DNA of 64,000 nt from Thalassobaculum sp. OXR-137 (GCF_034377285.1 NZ_CP139715.1:4014001-4078000), one strand, 5' to 3'; shown: positions 16,837 through 29,391, numbered from the stretch's first letter. Notes: generated from the letters alone by a model not told the origin. Translations and numbers: made by a program.

Positions 16837-18348
16837 TTAGCGGGCCGCCAGGGCGGTGCCGGCTTCGCCGAGCGCCACCTTGTAATTCGTGATCAGGTTC
16901 TCCACCGAGGCCGACATCAGGTCGGTGAAGGTCGAAGGATAGATGCCCATCCACAGCACCAGGACGACGAGCGGCGCGAAGACCGCGATCTCCCGCGGGC
17001 TGAGATCGAGCAGCGCCTTGAGCTGCTCCTTCTCGAGCTTGCCGAAGATCACCCGGCGGTAGAGGTAGAGCATGTAGGCGGCACCCAGGACCAAGCCGGT
17101 CGCCGTGAAGGCGGCGAGCCAAGTGTTGGTCTGGAACGCGCCGGCCAGGATCAGCAGCTCGCCCACGAAGCCGGAGGTGCCGGGCAAGCCGACCGAGGCC
17201 ATCATGAACAGCATGAAGATCAGCGCGTAGCGCGGCATGTTGTTGGCCAGACCGCCATAGGCGTCGATATCGCGGGTGTGCATCCGGTCGTAGACCACGC
17301 CGACGCACAGGAACAGCGCGCCCGACACGATGCCGTGGGACAGCATCTGGAAGATCGAGCCTTCCACGCCCTGGGTGGTCATGGTGAACATGCCGACCGT
17401 CACGAAGCCCATATGGGCGACCGACGAGTAGGCGATCAGCTTCTTCATGTCCTGCTGCACCAGCGCCACCAGCGAGGTGTAGATCACCGCCACCACGCTC
17501 AGGGTGTAGACCAGCGGCGCGAAATCGGCCGAGGCCTCCGGGAACATCGGGATGGAGAAGCGCAGGAAGCCGTAGCCGCCCATCTTCAGCAGCACGCCGG
17601 CCAGGATCACGGAGCCGGCGGTCGGCGCCTCCACGTGGGCGTCCGGCAGCCAGGTATGCACCGGCCACATCGGCACCTTCACCGCGAAGGAGGCGAAGAA
17701 GGCCAGCCACAGCCAGGTCTGCACGTCCGGCAGGAAGCGGGTCGCCATCAGCGTCGGGATGTCGGTGGTGCCGGCCTGCCAGTACATCGCCAGGACCGCC
17801 AGCATCATCAGCACCGAGCCGGCCAGGGTGTACAGGAAGAACTTGAAGGCGGCGTAGACCCGACGCGCCCCGCCCCACACGCCGATTATCAGGAACATCG
17901 GGATCAGGACGGCTTCGAAGAAGATGTAGAACAGGAAGATGTCCAGGGCGCAGAACATGCCCACCATCATGGTCTCCAGGACCAGGAAGGCGATCATGTA
18001 CTCGCGCACCCGCTTCTGCACCGCTTCCCAGCTCGCCAGGATGCAGATCGGCGTCAGCAGGGTCGACAGCAGCACGAACCAGACCGAGATGCCGTCCACG
18101 CCCATGTGATAGGCGATCGACGAGCCCGGGATCCACTCGACCTTCTGGACCAGCTGGAACTCAGCGGTGGCCGGGTCGAAATAGGTCAGGATCAGCAGGG
18201 AGATCAGGAACACCGAGCCCGACGCCACCAGGGCCAGCCAGCGCGAGGAGCTCGCGACCTGCTCCGGGGTGCCGCGGACCGTCAGAATGAACGCCACCCC
18301 GAGCAGGGGGCCGAACGTCACGATCGTCAGAAGCCATTGTTCGAGCAT
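16837..18348 (-). CDS. nuoM: NADH-quinone oxidoreductase subunit M
   Basis: NuoM is an antiporter-like membrane subunit of complex I. The 503-residue protein has about 14 membrane segments and the family marks [20 protein letters not shown]-like (here [18 protein letters not shown]) and [17 protein letters not shown]. The chosen start is the ATG at 18348 ([12 protein letters not shown]), 4 bases after the nuoL stop. The frame is open further upstream but overlaps nuoL. Confidence 0.96.
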   Translation of the reverse strand: MLEQWLLTIVTFGPLLGVAFILTVRGTPEQVASSSRWLALVASGSVFLISLLILTYFDPATAEFQLVQKVEWIPGSSIAYHMGVDGISVWFVLLSTLLTPICILASWEAVQKRVREYMIAFLVLETMMVGMFCALDIFLFYIFFEAVLIPMFLIIGVWGGARRVYAAFKFFLYTLAGSVLMMLAVLAMYWQAGTTDIPTLMATRFLPDVQTWLWLAFFASFAVKVPMWPVHTWLPDAHVEAPTAGSVILAGVLLKMGGYGFLRFSIPMFPEASADFAPLVYTLSVVAVIYTSLVALVQQDMKKLIAYSSVAHMGFVTVGMFTMTTQGVEGSIFQMLSHGIVSGALFLCVGVVYDRMHTRDIDAYGGLANNMPRYALIFMLFMMASVGLPGTSGFVGELLILAGAFQTNTWLAAFTATGLVLGAAYMLYLYRRVIFGKLEKEQLKALLDLSPREIAVFAPLVVLVLWMGIYPSTFTDLMSASVENLITNYKVALGEAGTALAAR

Positions 18349-18352
18349 CAGC

Positions 18353-20284
18353 TCAACCCCCGAAGGCCAGGTACCAGGAGACCAGCGCCACGACACCGAT
18401 CAGCATGGCGAATGCGTAGTGATAGAGGTAACCGGTCTGCAGCCGGGCCACCTGCCCCGCGCACCAGCGGGTCATGGCACTCACGCCGTCCGGACCGAAA
18501 CCGTTGATGATGGTGCCGTCGCCGGTCTTCCAGAACATCATGCCGGCCTGCCAGGAGCGCTTCACGAACAGCCAGTCGTACAGCTCGTCGAAGTACCACT
18601 TGTTCAGCAGGAACAGGTAGACCGGACGGATCGCGCTGGTGACCTTGGCCGGGATGCCCGGGTTCAGGATGTAGGCCACATAGGCCGAGGCGATGCCGAT
18701 GATGCCGACCACCAGGGGCGCCAGCTTGACCCAGAGCGGCGAATGGTGGGCCGCCTCGATCACGTTGTTCTCTTCCAGGATCTTGATGGAAGAGCCCCAG
18801 AACGCGTCCATGTGGTGGCCGACGAAATACTCGTAGCCGATGAAGCCGCTGAACACCGCACCGACCGCCAGCACCAGCAGCGGGATCAGCATCACCGGCG
18901 GCGATTCATGCGCATGGTCGAAGGTGTGCTGGTCCATCCGAGGCTTGCCGTGGAAGGTCATGAACAGCAGGCGCCAGGAATAGAACGCGGTCAGCAGGGC
19001 GGCGACGATGCCGGCCCAGAAGGCGAACTCACCCGCGCCGGTATGGGCGGCGAAGGCGGACTCCAGGATCATGTCCTTGGAGTAGTAGCCGGCGAAGAAC
19101 GGGATGCCGGCCAGCGCCAGGCTGCCGATCCAGAACATGGCGTAGGTCCAGGGGATCTTGCGCCAGATGCCGCCCATGTTCCGCATGTCCTGCTCGTCGT
19201 GCAGGGCATGGATCACCGAGCCGGCCGACAGGAACAGCAGCGCCTTGAAGAAGGCGTGGGTCATCAGGTGGAAGATCGCCGCCGGATAGGCCGAGACGCC
19301 GAGGGCGAAGAACATGTAGCCGAGCTGGGAACAGGTCGAATAGGCGATGACCCGCTTGATGTCGTTCTGGGTCGTGCCGACCGTCGCCGCGAAGAAGGCG
19401 GTGGCGGCACCGACGATGGTCACCACGACCAGGGCGTCGGGCGCGTATTCGAACAGCGGCGACATCCGCGCGACCAGGAACACGCCGGCGGTCACCATGG
19501 TGGCGGCGTGGATCAGCGCGGAGACCGGCGTCGGGCCTTCCATGGCGTCCGGCAGCCAGGTGTGCAGGCCGAGCTGGGCCGACTTACCCATGGCGCCGAT
19601 GAACAGCAGGATGGCGATGACCGTCAGCGCGTCGACATCGGAGAACCACAGGAAGTCGAAGGTCGTGCCGGCCATTTCCGGCGCCGCGGCGAAGATCGCG
19701 TCGAAACTCACCGCATCGAACAGCAGGAAGCAGCCGAAGATGCCGAGGGCGAAGCCGAAATCGCCGACGCGGTTGACCACGAAGGCCTTGATGGCGGCGG
19801 CGTTGGCGGACGGCCGGTCATACCAGAACCCGATCAGCAGGTAGGAGGCGACACCCACGCCCTCCCAGCCGAAGAACATCTGGATCAGGTTGTCCGAGGT
19901 CACCAGCATCAGCATGGCGAAGGTGAAGAACGACAGATAGGCCATGAACCGCGGGATCGACGGGTCGTGGCTCATGTAGCCGACGGAATAGACGTGCACG
20001 CAGGACGACACGACGGTCACGACGATCACCATGACGGCGGTCAGCGTGTCCCAGCGCAGGGCCCAGCTCGCCTCGAAGCTGCCGCTGTCGATCCAGGTGA
20101 AGAGTTCCACGGTCTGGGACTGGCCGTTCAGCGCGACTTCCCAGAAGGCGATGACGCCGAGGACTGCGGAGGTCACCATGGCGGCGCAGGTCACGATCTG
20201 CGCGCCCCGATCCCCCAGTTTCTTGTTTCCGAACCCGGCGATCAGCGCGCCGATGAGCGGAAGAAAGACGATGGCGGCGTACAT
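18353..20284 (-). CDS. nuoL: NADH-quinone oxidoreductase subunit L
   Basis: NuoL is the distal proton-pumping subunit of complex I, with a long lateral helix that runs along the membrane arm. The 643-residue protein has about 16 membrane segments, the [23 protein letters not shown] region and [18 protein letters not shown]. The C-terminal part (after about 500) contains the linker expected to form the lateral helix. It lies 4 bases after nuoK. Confidence 0.97.
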   Translation of the reverse strand: MYAAIVFLPLIGALIAGFGNKKLGDRGAQIVTCAAMVTSAVLGVIAFWEVALNGQSQTVELFTWIDSGSFEASWALRWDTLTAVMVIVVTVVSSCVHVYSVGYMSHDPSIPRFMAYLSFFTFAMLMLVTSDNLIQMFFGWEGVGVASYLLIGFWYDRPSANAAAIKAFVVNRVGDFGFALGIFGCFLLFDAVSFDAIFAAAPEMAGTTFDFLWFSDVDALTVIAILLFIGAMGKSAQLGLHTWLPDAMEGPTPVSALIHAATMVTAGVFLVARMSPLFEYAPDALVVVTIVGAATAFFAATVGTTQNDIKRVIAYSTCSQLGYMFFALGVSAYPAAIFHLMTHAFFKALLFLSAGSVIHALHDEQDMRNMGGIWRKIPWTYAMFWIGSLALAGIPFFAGYYSKDMILESAFAAHTGAGEFAFWAGIVAALLTAFYSWRLLFMTFHGKPRMDQHTFDHAHESPPVMLIPLLVLAVGAVFSGFIGYEYFVGHHMDAFWGSSIKILEENNVIEAAHHSPLWVKLAPLVVGIIGIASAYVAYILNPGIPAKVTSAIRPVYLFLLNKWYFDELYDWLFVKRSWQAGMMFWKTGDGTIINGFGPDGVSAMTRWCAGQVARLQTGYLYHYAFAMLIGVVALVSWYLAFGG

Positions 20285-20288
20285 CGGC

Positions 20289-20597
20289 TCAGCCCTTCAT
20301 CAGATTGATGTCGTCGACCGCGATGGAGCCGCGGTTGCGGAAGAACACCACCAGGATGGCGAGCCCGATGGCCGCCTCGGCCGCGGCGACCGTCAGCACG
20401 AACACGGCGAAGACCTGGCCGACCAGATCGCCGAGATGGGTGGAGAACGCCACGAAGTTGATGTTGACGGCGAGCAGCATGAGCTCGACCGACATCAGGA
20501 TGATGATCACGTTCTTCCGGTTCAGGAAAATGCCGAAGATCCCCAGGGTGAACAGGATCGCGGCGACCGTGAGGTAATGGCCCAGAGCGATTTCCAT
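20289..20597 (-). CDS. nuoK: NADH-quinone oxidoreductase subunit K
   Basis: NuoK is a small membrane subunit of complex I related to MrpC. The 102-residue protein has three membrane segments with the conserved acidic residues in [13 protein letters not shown] (second segment) and [12 protein letters not shown] (third), which belong to the central proton path. It starts 1 base after the nuoJ stop. Confidence 0.96.
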   Translation of the reverse strand: MEIALGHYLTVAAILFTLGIFGIFLNRKNVIIILMSVELMLLAVNINFVAFSTHLGDLVGQVFAVFVLTVAAAEAAIGLAILVVFFRNRGSIAVDDINLMKG

Positions 20598-20598
20598 C

Positions 20599-21207
20599 TC
20601 AGACCCCTCCCCCGCGGGTCACCTTCACGACCTCGACGACATCCTCGGGACGGCGCAGGTTCTGCTTGTCGATCGACTGGCGCTTGACGTCCGGACGGTG
20701 GCGCAGGGTCAGCACGATGGCGCCGATCATGGCGACCAGCAGCACGATACCCGCGGTCTGGAAGGCCAGAACGTAGTGGGTGTAGATCACCTGGCCGATG
20801 GCCTCGGTGTTCGTCACTTCGGCCGGGATCGGCGAGGCGGCGACGACCGCAACCTCGGGCGCGAAGCTCCACACCCCGACCACCAGGATCAGCTCGGCCA
20901 GCAGCACCAGGCCGATCAGCCCGCCGACCGGCAGATAGCGCGCGAAGCCCTGGCGCAACTCGACGAAGTTGATGTCGAGCATCATGACCACGAACAGGAA
21001 CAGCACGGCGACGGCGCCGACATAGACGACGACCAGGATCATCGCCAGGAACTCCGCGCCCATCAGGACGAAGAGGCCCGCGGCATTGAAGAACGCCAGG
21101 ATCAGGAACAGCACCGAATGCACCGGATTGCGCGATGTGACGACCATCACGCCCGATGCGACCGCCACGAAGGCGAACAGGTAGAAGACTAAGGCCTGTA
21201 GAGCCAT
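20599..21207 (-). CDS. nuoJ: NADH-quinone oxidoreductase subunit J
   Basis: NuoJ is a five-helix membrane subunit of complex I. Its third helix carries a conserved bulge involved in coupling. The 202 residues include [52 protein letters not shown]-type family segments in the first 80 residues and a charged C-terminal tail ([14 protein letters not shown]). It follows a 97-base gap after nuoI, one of the two largest gaps in the operon. Confidence 0.96.
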   Translation of the reverse strand: MALQALVFYLFAFVAVASGVMVVTSRNPVHSVLFLILAFFNAAGLFVLMGAEFLAMILVVVYVGAVAVLFLFVVMMLDINFVELRQGFARYLPVGGLIGLVLLAELILVVGVWSFAPEVAVVAASPIPAEVTNTEAIGQVIYTHYVLAFQTAGIVLLVAMIGAIVLTLRHRPDVKRQSIDKQNLRRPEDVVEVVKVTRGGGV

Positions 21208-21239
21208 GCCGATCCCTTTCCCCGGTCTTTCGACCCGTC

Positions 21240-21259
21240 ACCGATCAAATACAATCGGT
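21240..21259 (-). promoter_or_regulatory. inverted repeat in the nuoI-nuoJ gap
   Basis: ACCGAT (21240-21245) and ATCGGT (21254-21259) are a perfect inverted repeat with an 8-base AT-rich spacer. Next to it lies a direct repeat of CCTAAACC (21271-21290 region). The gap could hold an internal promoter, a processing site or simply a weak hairpin. No clear promoter boxes were seen. Confidence 0.25.
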
Positions 21260-21304
21260 TATCCCGCATTCCTAAACCGAAACCTAAACCCGAGCGCCGC
21301 GCAA

Positions 21305-21793
21305 TCAGCGGTACGGCGCGTCGGCCGTCAGGTTCCGGCTGATCTCGACTTCCCAGCGGTCGCCGTTCGCGAGCAGCTTGTCCTTGTTGTAGAACAGCTC
21401 CTCGCGGGTCTCCGTCGCGAACTCGAAATTCGGACCCTCGACGATGGCGTCCACCGGGCAGGCTTCCTGGCAGAAGCCGCAGTAGATGCATTTCGTCATG
21501 TCGATGTCGTAGCGCGTCGTGCGGCGCGACCCGTCGGCGCGCGGCTCGGCCTCGATGGTGATGGCCTGGGCGGGGCAGATCGCCTCGCACAGCTTGCACG
21601 CGATGCAGCGCTCTTCGCCGTTCGGATAGCGGCGCAGCGCGTGCTCGCCCCGGAAGCGCGGGCTGAGCGGCCCCTTCTCGTAGGGGTAGTTCAGCGTCAC
21701 CTTGGGACGGAAGAAGTACTTCAGCGTCAGCGCCATGCCGCTGACCAGCTCGGTCAGCAGCATGCTCTTGGCGCGGTATTGGACGGAAGCCAT
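21305..21793 (-). CDS. nuoI: NADH-quinone oxidoreductase subunit I
   Basis: NuoI is a peripheral-arm subunit that carries the tetranuclear iron-sulfur clusters N6a and N6b on the electron path to quinone. The 162-residue protein has two CxxCxxCxxxCP motifs, [12 protein letters not shown] and [12 protein letters not shown], and an N-terminal amphipathic segment that contacts the membrane arm. It lies 20 bases after nuoH. Confidence 0.97.
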   Translation of the reverse strand: MASVQYRAKSMLLTELVSGMALTLKYFFRPKVTLNYPYEKGPLSPRFRGEHALRRYPNGEERCIACKLCEAICPAQAITIEAEPRADGSRRTTRYDIDMTKCIYCGFCQEACPVDAIVEGPNFEFATETREELFYNKDKLLANGDRWEVEISRNLTADAPYR

Positions 21794-21813
21794 GGCTCAG
21801 CCTCTTCCTTTCC

Positions 21814-22818
21814 TCACGGAACCCAGTCGAAGGTCACCAGCACGCCGGCCGTGATCACCACCCACAGCAGCGACAGCGGCAGGAAGACCTTCCAACCGAG
21901 ACGCATGAGCTGGTCGTAGCGATAGCGCGGGAACGTGGCGCGGACCCACAAGAAGACGAACAGGACCAGGGAGATCTTCAGGATGAACCAGATCGGTCCC
22001 GGGACCCAGTTGAACGGGGCGACGTCGAACGGCGCCAGCCAGCCGCCCAGGAACAGCACCACGGTGATGCCGCTCATCAGGATCATGTTGGCGTATTCGC
22101 CGAGGAAGAAGAGCGCGAAGCTCATCGACGAGTATTCGACGAAGTAGCCGGCCACCAGCTCCGACTCGCCTTCCGGCAGGTCGAACGGCGCGCGGTTGGT
22201 CTCGGCCAGGGCCGAGATGAAGAACACCACGAACATCGGCAGCAGCGGAATGGCGAACCACACGGTACGCTGCGCCTCGACGATGGCGGTCAGGTTCAGC
22301 GAGCCGACGCAGAGCAGCACGGTGATGATCACGAAGCCGATGGAGACCTCGTAGGAGACCATCTGGGCGGCCGAGCGCAGGGCGCCGAGGAAGGCGTATT
22401 TCGAGTTCGAGGCCCAGCCCGACATGATCACGCCGTAGACGCCGAGCGAGCTGATCGCGAACAGGTAGAGCACGCCGACATTGATGTCGGCCAGCACCAT
22501 GCCCTCGCCGAACGGGATCACCGCCCAGGCGATCAGGCTGAGGATGAAGGTCAGCATCGGCGCCAGGATGAAGATCACCTTGTTGGCGCCGGCCGGAAGG
22601 ATCGTCTCCTTCGACATCAGCTTCAGCGCGTCGGCGAACGGCTGGAACAGGCCGAACGGCCCGACCACGTTCGGTCCCTTGCGCAGCTGAATGGCGCCGA
22701 TCACCTTGCGTTCGAAGTAGGTGAGATAGGCGACCGCGACCAGCAGCGGCACCACGACGGCCAGGATCTGGGCGACGATGATCGCGCCCGGGATCACGTA
22801 TGTATCGACAAACTCCAT
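21814..22818 (-). CDS. nuoH: NADH-quinone oxidoreductase subunit H
   Basis: NuoH is the membrane subunit that forms much of the quinone chamber of complex I. The 334-residue protein has eight or nine membrane segments, [21 protein letters not shown] near the N terminus and [20 protein letters not shown] in the middle loop, both family hallmarks. It starts 22 bases after nuoG. Confidence 0.97.
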   Translation of the reverse strand: MEFVDTYVIPGAIIVAQILAVVVPLLVAVAYLTYFERKVIGAIQLRKGPNVVGPFGLFQPFADALKLMSKETILPAGANKVIFILAPMLTFILSLIAWAVIPFGEGMVLADINVGVLYLFAISSLGVYGVIMSGWASNSKYAFLGALRSAAQMVSYEVSIGFVIITVLLCVGSLNLTAIVEAQRTVWFAIPLLPMFVVFFISALAETNRAPFDLPEGESELVAGYFVEYSSMSFALFFLGEYANMILMSGITVVLFLGGWLAPFDVAPFNWVPGPIWFILKISLVLFVFLWVRATFPRYRYDQLMRLGWKVFLPLSLLWVVITAGVLVTFDWVP

Positions 22819-22840
22819 TACCCGCGCCCTGCCCCGCCGC

Positions 22841-24940
22841 TTATCCGTTGGTTCCGGTCGCCGCGCCGGCGCGCTTCGGCAGCACGAAGGCTTCCGTGCA
22901 CTCGGCCATCGTCTTCGACGCGCGGCTGATCGGGTCGGTCATGTAGAAGTTATCGACCGGATACGCAAACGGCGTGTCGTCGGTCGCACCGGCGGCGCCG
23001 AACGCGCCCCACTCGGCCGGCTCGATCGTGTCGATCGCCGCGAAGGTCGGATGGTCGGCCCGCAGGGCGGAACGGACATCCTCCAGCGTGGTGAAGGGCA
23101 GCGTCTTGCCGACCGCTTCGGACAGCGCGCGCAGGATCTTCCAGTCCTCCCGCGCCTCGCCCGGCGGGAACGTCGCGGCGACGCCGAGCTGCATCCGGCC
23201 CTCGGTGTTGACGTAGAGGCCGTCCTTCTCGGTATAGGCCGCCCCCGGCAGGATGACGTCGGCGCCATGGGCACCGTTGTCGCCGTGATGGCCCTGATAG
23301 ACCACGAAGGCGTCGCCGAAATCGCTGTCGACCTCGTCGGCGGCCAGCAGATAGACCAGCTTCACCGCACCCGACGTCGCCCCTTCGACGATGCCGGCCA
23401 CGTCGCGGCCGCCCTCGCCCGGCAGGAAGCCCATGTCCAGGCCCGCGACCCGGGAGGCGGCGGTGTGCAGGACGTTGAAGCCGTTCCAGCCGGCGATCTC
23501 GTTGCCTTCCTCGTCTTCCGAGGCGGCCACGATCATGCCGGTGTCGTCGGCGATCTTGCGGGCGGCGGCGAGCACGGCGGCACCGTCCTCGCGGGCCAGC
23601 GCGCCCATGCCGACGATGATCATCGGCCGCTTGGCGTCCTTCAGCAGCTTGGCGAAGTCATGGGAGCCGTCGGCGACCTCGGCCAGGGTCTTCGGGTCGG
23701 CACCCAGGTGCTCGTAGTCGTAGGTCAGGTCGACCGGCGCACCGATCAGGCCGATGGCCACCGGACCCGCCATCCAGCGCTTGCGGATGCGGGCGTTGAC
23801 CAAGGCGGCTTCCCAGCGCGGGTTGGTGCCGACCAGCAGGATGGCGTCGGCCTCTTCGATGCCGGCGATGGTGGTGTTGAACAGGTGGCCGGAGCGGGCC
23901 CCGCCGCCGACCTTCGCGCCGTCCTGGCGGCAGTCGATATTGGCGCTGCCCAGCTCGCCCATCAGGCGCTTCAGCGCGTACATCGACTCGGCGTCGACGG
24001 TGTCGCCGGCGATGGCGGCCATCTGGTCGCCCTTCAGGCCCTTCATGGCGCCGGCCACGGCGGCGAAGGCCTCCGGCCAGCTAGCCGGCTGCAGCTTGCC
24101 GTCCTTGCGGACATACGGGCGGTCGAGCCGCTGGCGCTTCAGGCCGTCGCAGGCGTAGCGGGTCTTGTCGGAGATCCACTCCTCGTTGACGTCCTCATGC
24201 AGCCGCGGCAGCACGCGCAGCACTTCGGCACCGCGGGCGTCGACCCGGATGTTGGAGCCGACCGCGTCCATCACGTCGACAGTCTCGGTCTTCTTCAGCT
24301 CCCACGGGCGGGCGACGAAGGCATAGGGCTTGGAGGTCAGGGCGCCGACCGGGCAGAGGTCGATCACGTTGGCCGACAGCTCGCTGTCGAGCGCCTTCTC
24401 CAGATAGGTGGTGATCTCGGCATCCTCGCCGCGGTTCAGCATGCCCATGTCGGTCACGCCGGCGATCTCGGTCGAGAAGCGCACGCAGCGGGTGCAGTGG
24501 ATGCAGCGGGTCATGATCGTCTTGACCAGCGGGCCCATGTACTTGTCGGTCACCGCGCGCTTGTTCTCGTCGTAGCGCGTCGAGTGGTAGCCGTAGCCCA
24601 TGGCCTGGTCCTGCAGGTCGCACTCGCCGCCCTGGTCGCAGATCGGGCAATCCAGCGGGTGGTTGATCAGCAGGAATTCCATCGTGCCCTTCTGGGCCTT
24701 GCGGGCGACGTCGGACTTGGTGTGGATCACCATGCCGTCGCCGGCCGGAAAGGCGCAGGACGCGATCGGCTTCGGCGCCTTCTCCATCTCCACCAGGCAC
24801 ATGCGGCAGTTGCCCGCGACCGACAGGCGGTCGTGGAAGCAGAAGCGCGGCACCTCGGCGCCCGCGGCCTCGCAGGCCTGCAGGACGGTGGCTCCCTGGG
24901 GGACCTCGACCTCAATTCCGTCGACTGTCAGCTTCGGCAT
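22841..24940 (-). CDS. nuoG: NADH-quinone oxidoreductase subunit G
   Basis: NuoG is the largest peripheral-arm subunit. It carries clusters N1b, N4 and N5 and a molybdopterin-type domain without cofactor. The 699-residue protein has the 2Fe-2S motif ([17 protein letters not shown]), the N5 and N4 segments ([38 protein letters not shown]) in the first 220 residues and then the oxidoreductase-like domain. Its start is 30 bases after the nuoF stop. Confidence 0.97.
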   Translation of the reverse strand: MPKLTVDGIEVEVPQGATVLQACEAAGAEVPRFCFHDRLSVAGNCRMCLVEMEKAPKPIASCAFPAGDGMVIHTKSDVARKAQKGTMEFLLINHPLDCPICDQGGECDLQDQAMGYGYHSTRYDENKRAVTDKYMGPLVKTIMTRCIHCTRCVRFSTEIAGVTDMGMLNRGEDAEITTYLEKALDSELSANVIDLCPVGALTSKPYAFVARPWELKKTETVDVMDAVGSNIRVDARGAEVLRVLPRLHEDVNEEWISDKTRYACDGLKRQRLDRPYVRKDGKLQPASWPEAFAAVAGAMKGLKGDQMAAIAGDTVDAESMYALKRLMGELGSANIDCRQDGAKVGGGARSGHLFNTTIAGIEEADAILLVGTNPRWEAALVNARIRKRWMAGPVAIGLIGAPVDLTYDYEHLGADPKTLAEVADGSHDFAKLLKDAKRPMIIVGMGALAREDGAAVLAAARKIADDTGMIVAASEDEEGNEIAGWNGFNVLHTAASRVAGLDMGFLPGEGGRDVAGIVEGATSGAVKLVYLLAADEVDSDFGDAFVVYQGHHGDNGAHGADVILPGAAYTEKDGLYVNTEGRMQLGVAATFPPGEAREDWKILRALSEAVGKTLPFTTLEDVRSALRADHPTFAAIDTIEPAEWGAFGAAGATDDTPFAYPVDNFYMTDPISRASKTMAECTEAFVLPKRAGAATGTNG

Positions 24941-24970
24941 CGTGCCCTCTCTCCCGACCGTTCCTGGCCG

Positions 24971-26275
24971 TTACTCAGCAGCCTGGGCGACCGCCGTCAC
25001 CGGCTGGCCCGCCTTGTACGCCGCGATCCGACGTTCCATCTCCGGGCGGAAGTGCCGGATCAGGCCCTGGATCGGCCACGCGGCCGCATCACCCAATGCG
25101 CAGATCGTGTGACCCTCCACCTGGCGGGTCACCTCCTCCAGCGTGTCGATTTCCTCGACATCCGCCTCGCCGCGCACCATGCGCTGCATCACCCGGTACA
25201 TCCAGCCGGTGCCCTCTCGGCACGGGGTGCACTGGCCGCAGCTCTCGTGCTTGTAGAAGGCGCTCAACCGGGCGATCGCCTTCACCACGTCGGTCTGCTT
25301 GTTCATGACGATGACCGCCGCGGTGCCGAGGCCCGAGCGGACCTCGCGCAGCGAATCGAAGTCCATGAGGATGTCGTCGCAGGTCGATTTCGGCATCAGC
25401 GGCACCGACGAGCCGCCCGGGATCACCGCAAGCAGGTTGTCCCAGCCGCCGATCACGCCGCCGGCATGCTTCTCGATCAGCTCGCGCAGCGGAATGCCGA
25501 GCTCTTCCTCGACGTTGCACGGGTTGTTCACGTGGCCGGAGATCGAGAAGATCTTCGGGCCGGAATTCTTCGGCCGGCCGATGCCCGCGAACCATTCCGC
25601 GCCGCGGCGCATGATGGTCGGGGTGACGGCGATCGACTCGACGTTGTTCACCGTGGTCGGGCAGCCGTACAGGCCCACACCCGCCGGGAACGGCGGCTTC
25701 AGGCGCGGCTGGCCCTTCTTGCCTTCCAGCGACTCCAGCAGCGCGGTTTCCTCGCCGCAGATATAGGCGCCCGCACCGCGGTGCAGCACCACGTCGAAAT
25801 CGTAGCCCGAGCCGCAGGCGTTCTTGCCGATGAGCCCCGCGTCATACGCCTCGTCGATGGCGCGCTGCAGAGCCACGGCCTCGTTGTAGAACTCGCCGCG
25901 GATGTAGATGTAGGCAGCCCGGGCGCGCATGGCGTAGCCGCCGACCACGCAGCCCTCGATCAGCTTGTGCGGATCGTGGCGCATGATCTCCCGGTCCTTA
26001 CAGGTGCCGGGCTCCGACTCGTCCGCGTTGACGACCAGGTAATGCGGCTTGTCCTTCACTTCCTTCGGCATGAAGGACCACTTGAGGCCCGTCGGGAAGC
26101 CCGCGCCGCCGCGGCCGCGCAGGCCGGACGCCTTGATCACCTCGACGATGTCCTCCGGGGACATCGCCAGGATCTCCTTGGTCGTGGACCAGTCGCCGCG
26201 CTTACGCGCACCGGCGAGGCTCGGGTCGAACCAGCCGTAAAGGTTGGTGAAGATGCGATCTTCGTCCTTGAGCAT
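24971..26275 (-). CDS. nuoF: NADH-quinone oxidoreductase subunit F
   Basis: NuoF binds NADH and FMN and carries cluster N3, so electrons enter complex I here. The 434-residue protein has [15 protein letters not shown] (NADH/FMN), [15 protein letters not shown], and [12 protein letters not shown] with the N3 cysteines near the C terminus. The chosen ATG at 26275 ([14 protein letters not shown]) follows the nuoE stop by one base. The frame is open upstream but overlaps nuoE. Confidence 0.97.
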   Translation of the reverse strand: MLKDEDRIFTNLYGWFDPSLAGARKRGDWSTTKEILAMSPEDIVEVIKASGLRGRGGAGFPTGLKWSFMPKEVKDKPHYLVVNADESEPGTCKDREIMRHDPHKLIEGCVVGGYAMRARAAYIYIRGEFYNEAVALQRAIDEAYDAGLIGKNACGSGYDFDVVLHRGAGAYICGEETALLESLEGKKGQPRLKPPFPAGVGLYGCPTTVNNVESIAVTPTIMRRGAEWFAGIGRPKNSGPKIFSISGHVNNPCNVEEELGIPLRELIEKHAGGVIGGWDNLLAVIPGGSSVPLMPKSTCDDILMDFDSLREVRSGLGTAAVIVMNKQTDVVKAIARLSAFYKHESCGQCTPCREGTGWMYRVMQRMVRGEADVEEIDTLEEVTRQVEGHTICALGDAAAWPIQGLIRHFRPEMERRIAAYKAGQPVTAVAQAAE

Positions 26276-26276
26276 C

Positions 26277-26948
26277 TCAGTCGTCTCCGCCGCCAGAGGC
26301 CTGCTTCTCGGCGAACCAGGCGGGAACTCCGTCGCTGTCCTTGAGGGACACCAGCGAGGTCGGGCCGTCCTTGGACATCGAGCCACGACGGCCGGACATC
26401 GAGCCGACCTCGGGCGCCTTGCCGGCCTTCAGGTCGTCGATCAGCTTCGCCGTCAGCTCGTAGTCCAGGTCCTCGTAGACGTCGTCGTTCACCTGCACCA
26501 CCGGCGCGTTGGCGCAGACGCCGAGGCACTCGACCTCGAGCAGGGTGAACTGACCGTCCGCCGTGGTGGTGTAGTTCTTCGACAGGCCGAGCTTGTCCTT
26601 GATGCAGCGCATCACGTCGTCCGACCCGCGCAGCCAGCACGGGGTCGTGGTGCAGGCCTGCAGGAACCACTTCCCCACCGGGGCGAGGTTGAACATCGTG
26701 TAGAAGGTCGCCACCTCCATCACGCGGATGCGCGGCATGTCGAGGGTCGCCGCGATCGCGTCCATCGCCTTCAGCGGAATCCAGTTGTCGTGCTGGCGCT
26801 GGGCGAGGTCGAGGAGCGGGATCACCGCGCTGGCCTGCCGGCCGGCGGGATACTTGGCCACGATCGTCTCGATCTTGGCCTTGCTCTCGGCCGTCCACTC
26901 GAAGGTCGCCGGCTGGAGATGGGCCTCGGCGATCGGTTTGGTACTCAT
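26277..26948 (-). CDS. nuoE: NADH-quinone oxidoreductase subunit E
   Basis: NuoE is a thioredoxin-like subunit with the off-path 2Fe-2S cluster N1a. The 223-residue protein has TTPCWLRGS and [12 protein letters not shown], which supply the four cysteines. About 45 residues at the C terminus (after the [10 protein letters not shown] helix) are Gly/Ser-rich and look like a flexible tail. The ATG at 26948 overlaps the nuoD stop by 4 bases. Confidence 0.96.
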   Translation of the reverse strand: MSTKPIAEAHLQPATFEWTAESKAKIETIVAKYPAGRQASAVIPLLDLAQRQHDNWIPLKAMDAIAATLDMPRIRVMEVATFYTMFNLAPVGKWFLQACTTTPCWLRGSDDVMRCIKDKLGLSKNYTTTADGQFTLLEVECLGVCANAPVVQVNDDVYEDLDYELTAKLIDDLKAGKAPEVGSMSGRRGSMSKDGPTSLVSLKDSDGVPAWFAEKQASGGGDD

Positions 26949-28123
26949 CGGTCGATCTCCCCGAACACGATGTCCAGCGACCCGATGATCGCCACCGTGT
27001 CCGCCAGCATGTGTCCGCGTCCCAGGAAGTCCATGGCGGCCAGGAAGGCGAATCCCGGCGCGCGGATCTTGCAGCGATACGGCTTGTTGGACCCGTCGGA
27101 CATCAGGAACACGCCGAACTCGCCCTTCGGCGCCTCGACCGCCGTGTAGGTCTCGCCGGCGGGCACGTGATAGCCCTCGGTATAGAGCTTGAAGTGGTGG
27201 ATGAGCGCTTCCATCGAGCGCTTCATCTCGCCGCGCTTCGGCGGCGTCACCTTCCGGTCCAGCGATTTGACCGGTCCGCCCGGCATCTTCTCGATGCACT
27301 GGTGGATGATCTTCAGCGACTGGCGCATCTCCTCAACGCGGACCAGATAGCGCGCGTAGCAGTCGCCGGTCTTGCCGATGGGGATGTCGAAGTCGAAATC
27401 GTCGTACGAATCGTAGGCCTGCGCGGTGCGCAGATCCCAGGCCACCCCTGCCCCGCGCAGCACCGGACCGGAGAAACCCAGATCCAGGGCCTCCGCGCGG
27501 GTCACCACGCCGATATCGACGGTGCGCTGCTTGAAGATCCGGTTCTCGGTCAGCAGGCTTTCCAGGTCGTCGATGAAGTTCGGGAACCGTTCGGCCCAGG
27601 CCTTGATGTCCTCGAGCAGACCGGCCGGCAGGTCCTGATGGACGCCGCCCGGACGGAAATACGCCGCATGGAGACGCGCGCCGGAGGCCCGCTCGTAGAA
27701 CTCCATGAGCTTCTCGCGCTCCTCGAAGCCCCAGAGCAGCGGCGTCATGGCGCCGACGTCGAGCGCGAAGGTGGTGATGTTCAGCAGGTGGTTCAGCAGC
27801 CGGCCGATCTCGGCATAGAGAACGCGGATGTACTGGCCGCGCTTCGGCACTTCCAGACCCAGCAGCTTCTCGACGGCCAGGGCATAGGCATGCTCCTGGT
27901 TCATCGGCGCCACGTAGTCGAGCCGGTCAAAATACGGGACCGCCTGCAGGTAGGTCTTGTGCTCGATCAGCTTCTCGGTGCCGCGGTGCAGCAGACCGAT
28001 ATGCGGATCGGCGCGCTCGACCACCTCGCCGTCCATTTCCAACACGAGACGCAACACCCCGTGGGCCGCAGGGTGCTGCGGCCCGAAGTTCATGGTGAGC
28101 GGTTTGATCTGCGATTCGGCCAT
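26945..28123 (-). CDS. nuoD: NADH-quinone oxidoreductase subunit D
   Basis: NuoD is the 49-kDa-type subunit, derived from a hydrogenase large subunit, that forms the quinone site with NuoB. The 392 residues include [30 protein letters not shown], and the C-terminal [19 protein letters not shown]. NuoC and NuoD are separate genes, unlike the fused form in enterobacteria. The start shares one base with the nuoC stop (TGATG). Confidence 0.97.
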   Translation of the reverse strand: MAESQIKPLTMNFGPQHPAAHGVLRLVLEMDGEVVERADPHIGLLHRGTEKLIEHKTYLQAVPYFDRLDYVAPMNQEHAYALAVEKLLGLEVPKRGQYIRVLYAEIGRLLNHLLNITTFALDVGAMTPLLWGFEEREKLMEFYERASGARLHAAYFRPGGVHQDLPAGLLEDIKAWAERFPNFIDDLESLLTENRIFKQRTVDIGVVTRAEALDLGFSGPVLRGAGVAWDLRTAQAYDSYDDFDFDIPIGKTGDCYARYLVRVEEMRQSLKIIHQCIEKMPGGPVKSLDRKVTPPKRGEMKRSMEALIHHFKLYTEGYHVPAGETYTAVEAPKGEFGVFLMSDGSNKPYRCKIRAPGFAFLAAMDFLGRGHMLADTVAIIGSLDIVFGEIDR

Positions 28124-28761
28124 CAGTTCGCCGCCTCTTCCTCAGCCTTCTCGTCACCCGGGAGCAGCGACTGCGCGCCTTCCCACGGACTCAGGAAGTC
28201 GAAATTGCGGAATTCCTGGACCAGCTTCACCGGCTCGTACACGACCCGCTTCTGCTCGTCGTCGTAGCGGACCTCGACATAGCCGGTCAGCGGGAAATCC
28301 TTGCGCATCGGATGCCCCTCGAACCCGTAATCCGTCAGGATCCGACGCAGGTCCGGGTGATCGGCGAAGAAAATGCCGTACATGTCCCAGGCCTCGCGCT
28401 CCCACCAGTTGGCGGAATGGAAGACCGCGGTGGCCGACGGCACCGGGGTGTTCTCATCGGTCGCCGTCTTCAGGCGGATGCGGTTGTTCTGGCTGATCGA
28501 AAGCAGGTTGTAGACCACGTCGAACCGGGGCTCGCGCTCCGGATGATCGACGCCGCACACATCCATCAGCGCCTTGAACTGGCACTGGTTGTCGTCGCGC
28601 AGGAAGGTCAGGACCTTGATGAGGTTGTTCGACGCGCAGCGCAGCGAAAGCTCGCCGTTGCTGACCGCCACGTCGCTCACGTCGCTCCCGAGCTGGGCCT
28701 CGATATAGCCCGCCAGCTCCTTGAGCGCGGAAGCCGTCTGATTTGGCGTCGCCGTCTCCAT
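28123..28761 (-). CDS. nuoC: NADH-quinone oxidoreductase subunit C
   Basis: NuoC is the 30-kDa-type peripheral subunit that scaffolds NuoD and NuoI. The 212 residues include [36 protein letters not shown]-type family segments and [25 protein letters not shown] near the C terminus. It lies after a 90-base gap from nuoB, and overlaps nuoD by one base. Confidence 0.97.
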   Translation of the reverse strand: METATPNQTASALKELAGYIEAQLGSDVSDVAVSNGELSLRCASNNLIKVLTFLRDDNQCQFKALMDVCGVDHPEREPRFDVVYNLLSISQNNRIRLKTATDENTPVPSATAVFHSANWWEREAWDMYGIFFADHPDLRRILTDYGFEGHPMRKDFPLTGYVEVRYDDEQKRVVYEPVKLVQEFRNFDFLSPWEGAQSLLPGDEKAEEEAAN

Positions 28762-28851
28762 GTCGTCGCTCGCCCCGTCCTCGCTGTTAGCGGCGGCAGC
28801 CCGCCGACTTGTCCCTGAGCCCGCGGTCCGCGGGCGCCCCAGAACCCGCGG

Positions 28852-29391
28852 TCAGCGGGCGATCGTCGCCGTGCGGCGGATTTTCCGCTGGAGCTGCATC
28901 ACCCCATACAGAAGCGCTTCCGCCGTCGGCGGACAGCCCGGCACGTAGATGTCAACCGGAACGATCCGGTCGCAGCCGCGCACGACGGAATAGGAATAGT
29001 GATAGTACCCGCCGCCATTGGCGCAGGAGCCCATCGAGATCACCCAGCGCGGCTCGGCCATCTGGTCGTAGACCTTGCGCAGGGCCGGCGCCATCTTGTT
29101 GGTCAGCGTGCCGGCGACGATCATGACGTCGGACTGCCGCGGCGACGGCCGGAAGATGATGCCGAAACGGTCCAGGTCGTAGCGGCTGGCCGCGGTGTGC
29201 ATCATTTCAACCGCGCAGCAGGCCAGACCGAAGGTCATCGGCCACAGGGACCCGGTGCGCGCCCAGTTGAACAGCTTGTCGGCCTGAGCGACGACGAAGC
29301 CCTTCTCCTGCAGTTCATCGCCGACGGCGGAAAGAACCGCGTCCTGGTCGGCGCCCGCCGGAACCGGACGGTCGGACTGCATCACTCCCAT
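28852..29391 (-). CDS. nuoB: NADH-quinone oxidoreductase subunit B
   Basis: NuoB carries cluster N2, the last carrier before quinone. The protein (179 residues from the chosen start) has [11 protein letters not shown] with the tandem cysteines, [10 protein letters not shown] and [12 protein letters not shown], giving the four N2 ligands. Starts are ambiguous. The ATG at 29391 (MGVMQSD) has GGGAG upstream. The ATG at 29382 shares a base with the nuoA stop. The ATG at 29412 would add 7 residues inside nuoA. Confidence 0.96.
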   Translation of the reverse strand: MGVMQSDRPVPAGADQDAVLSAVGDELQEKGFVVAQADKLFNWARTGSLWPMTFGLACCAVEMMHTAASRYDLDRFGIIFRPSPRQSDVMIVAGTLTNKMAPALRKVYDQMAEPRWVISMGSCANGGGYYHYSYSVVRGCDRIVPVDIYVPGCPPTAEALLYGVMQLQRKIRRTATIAR

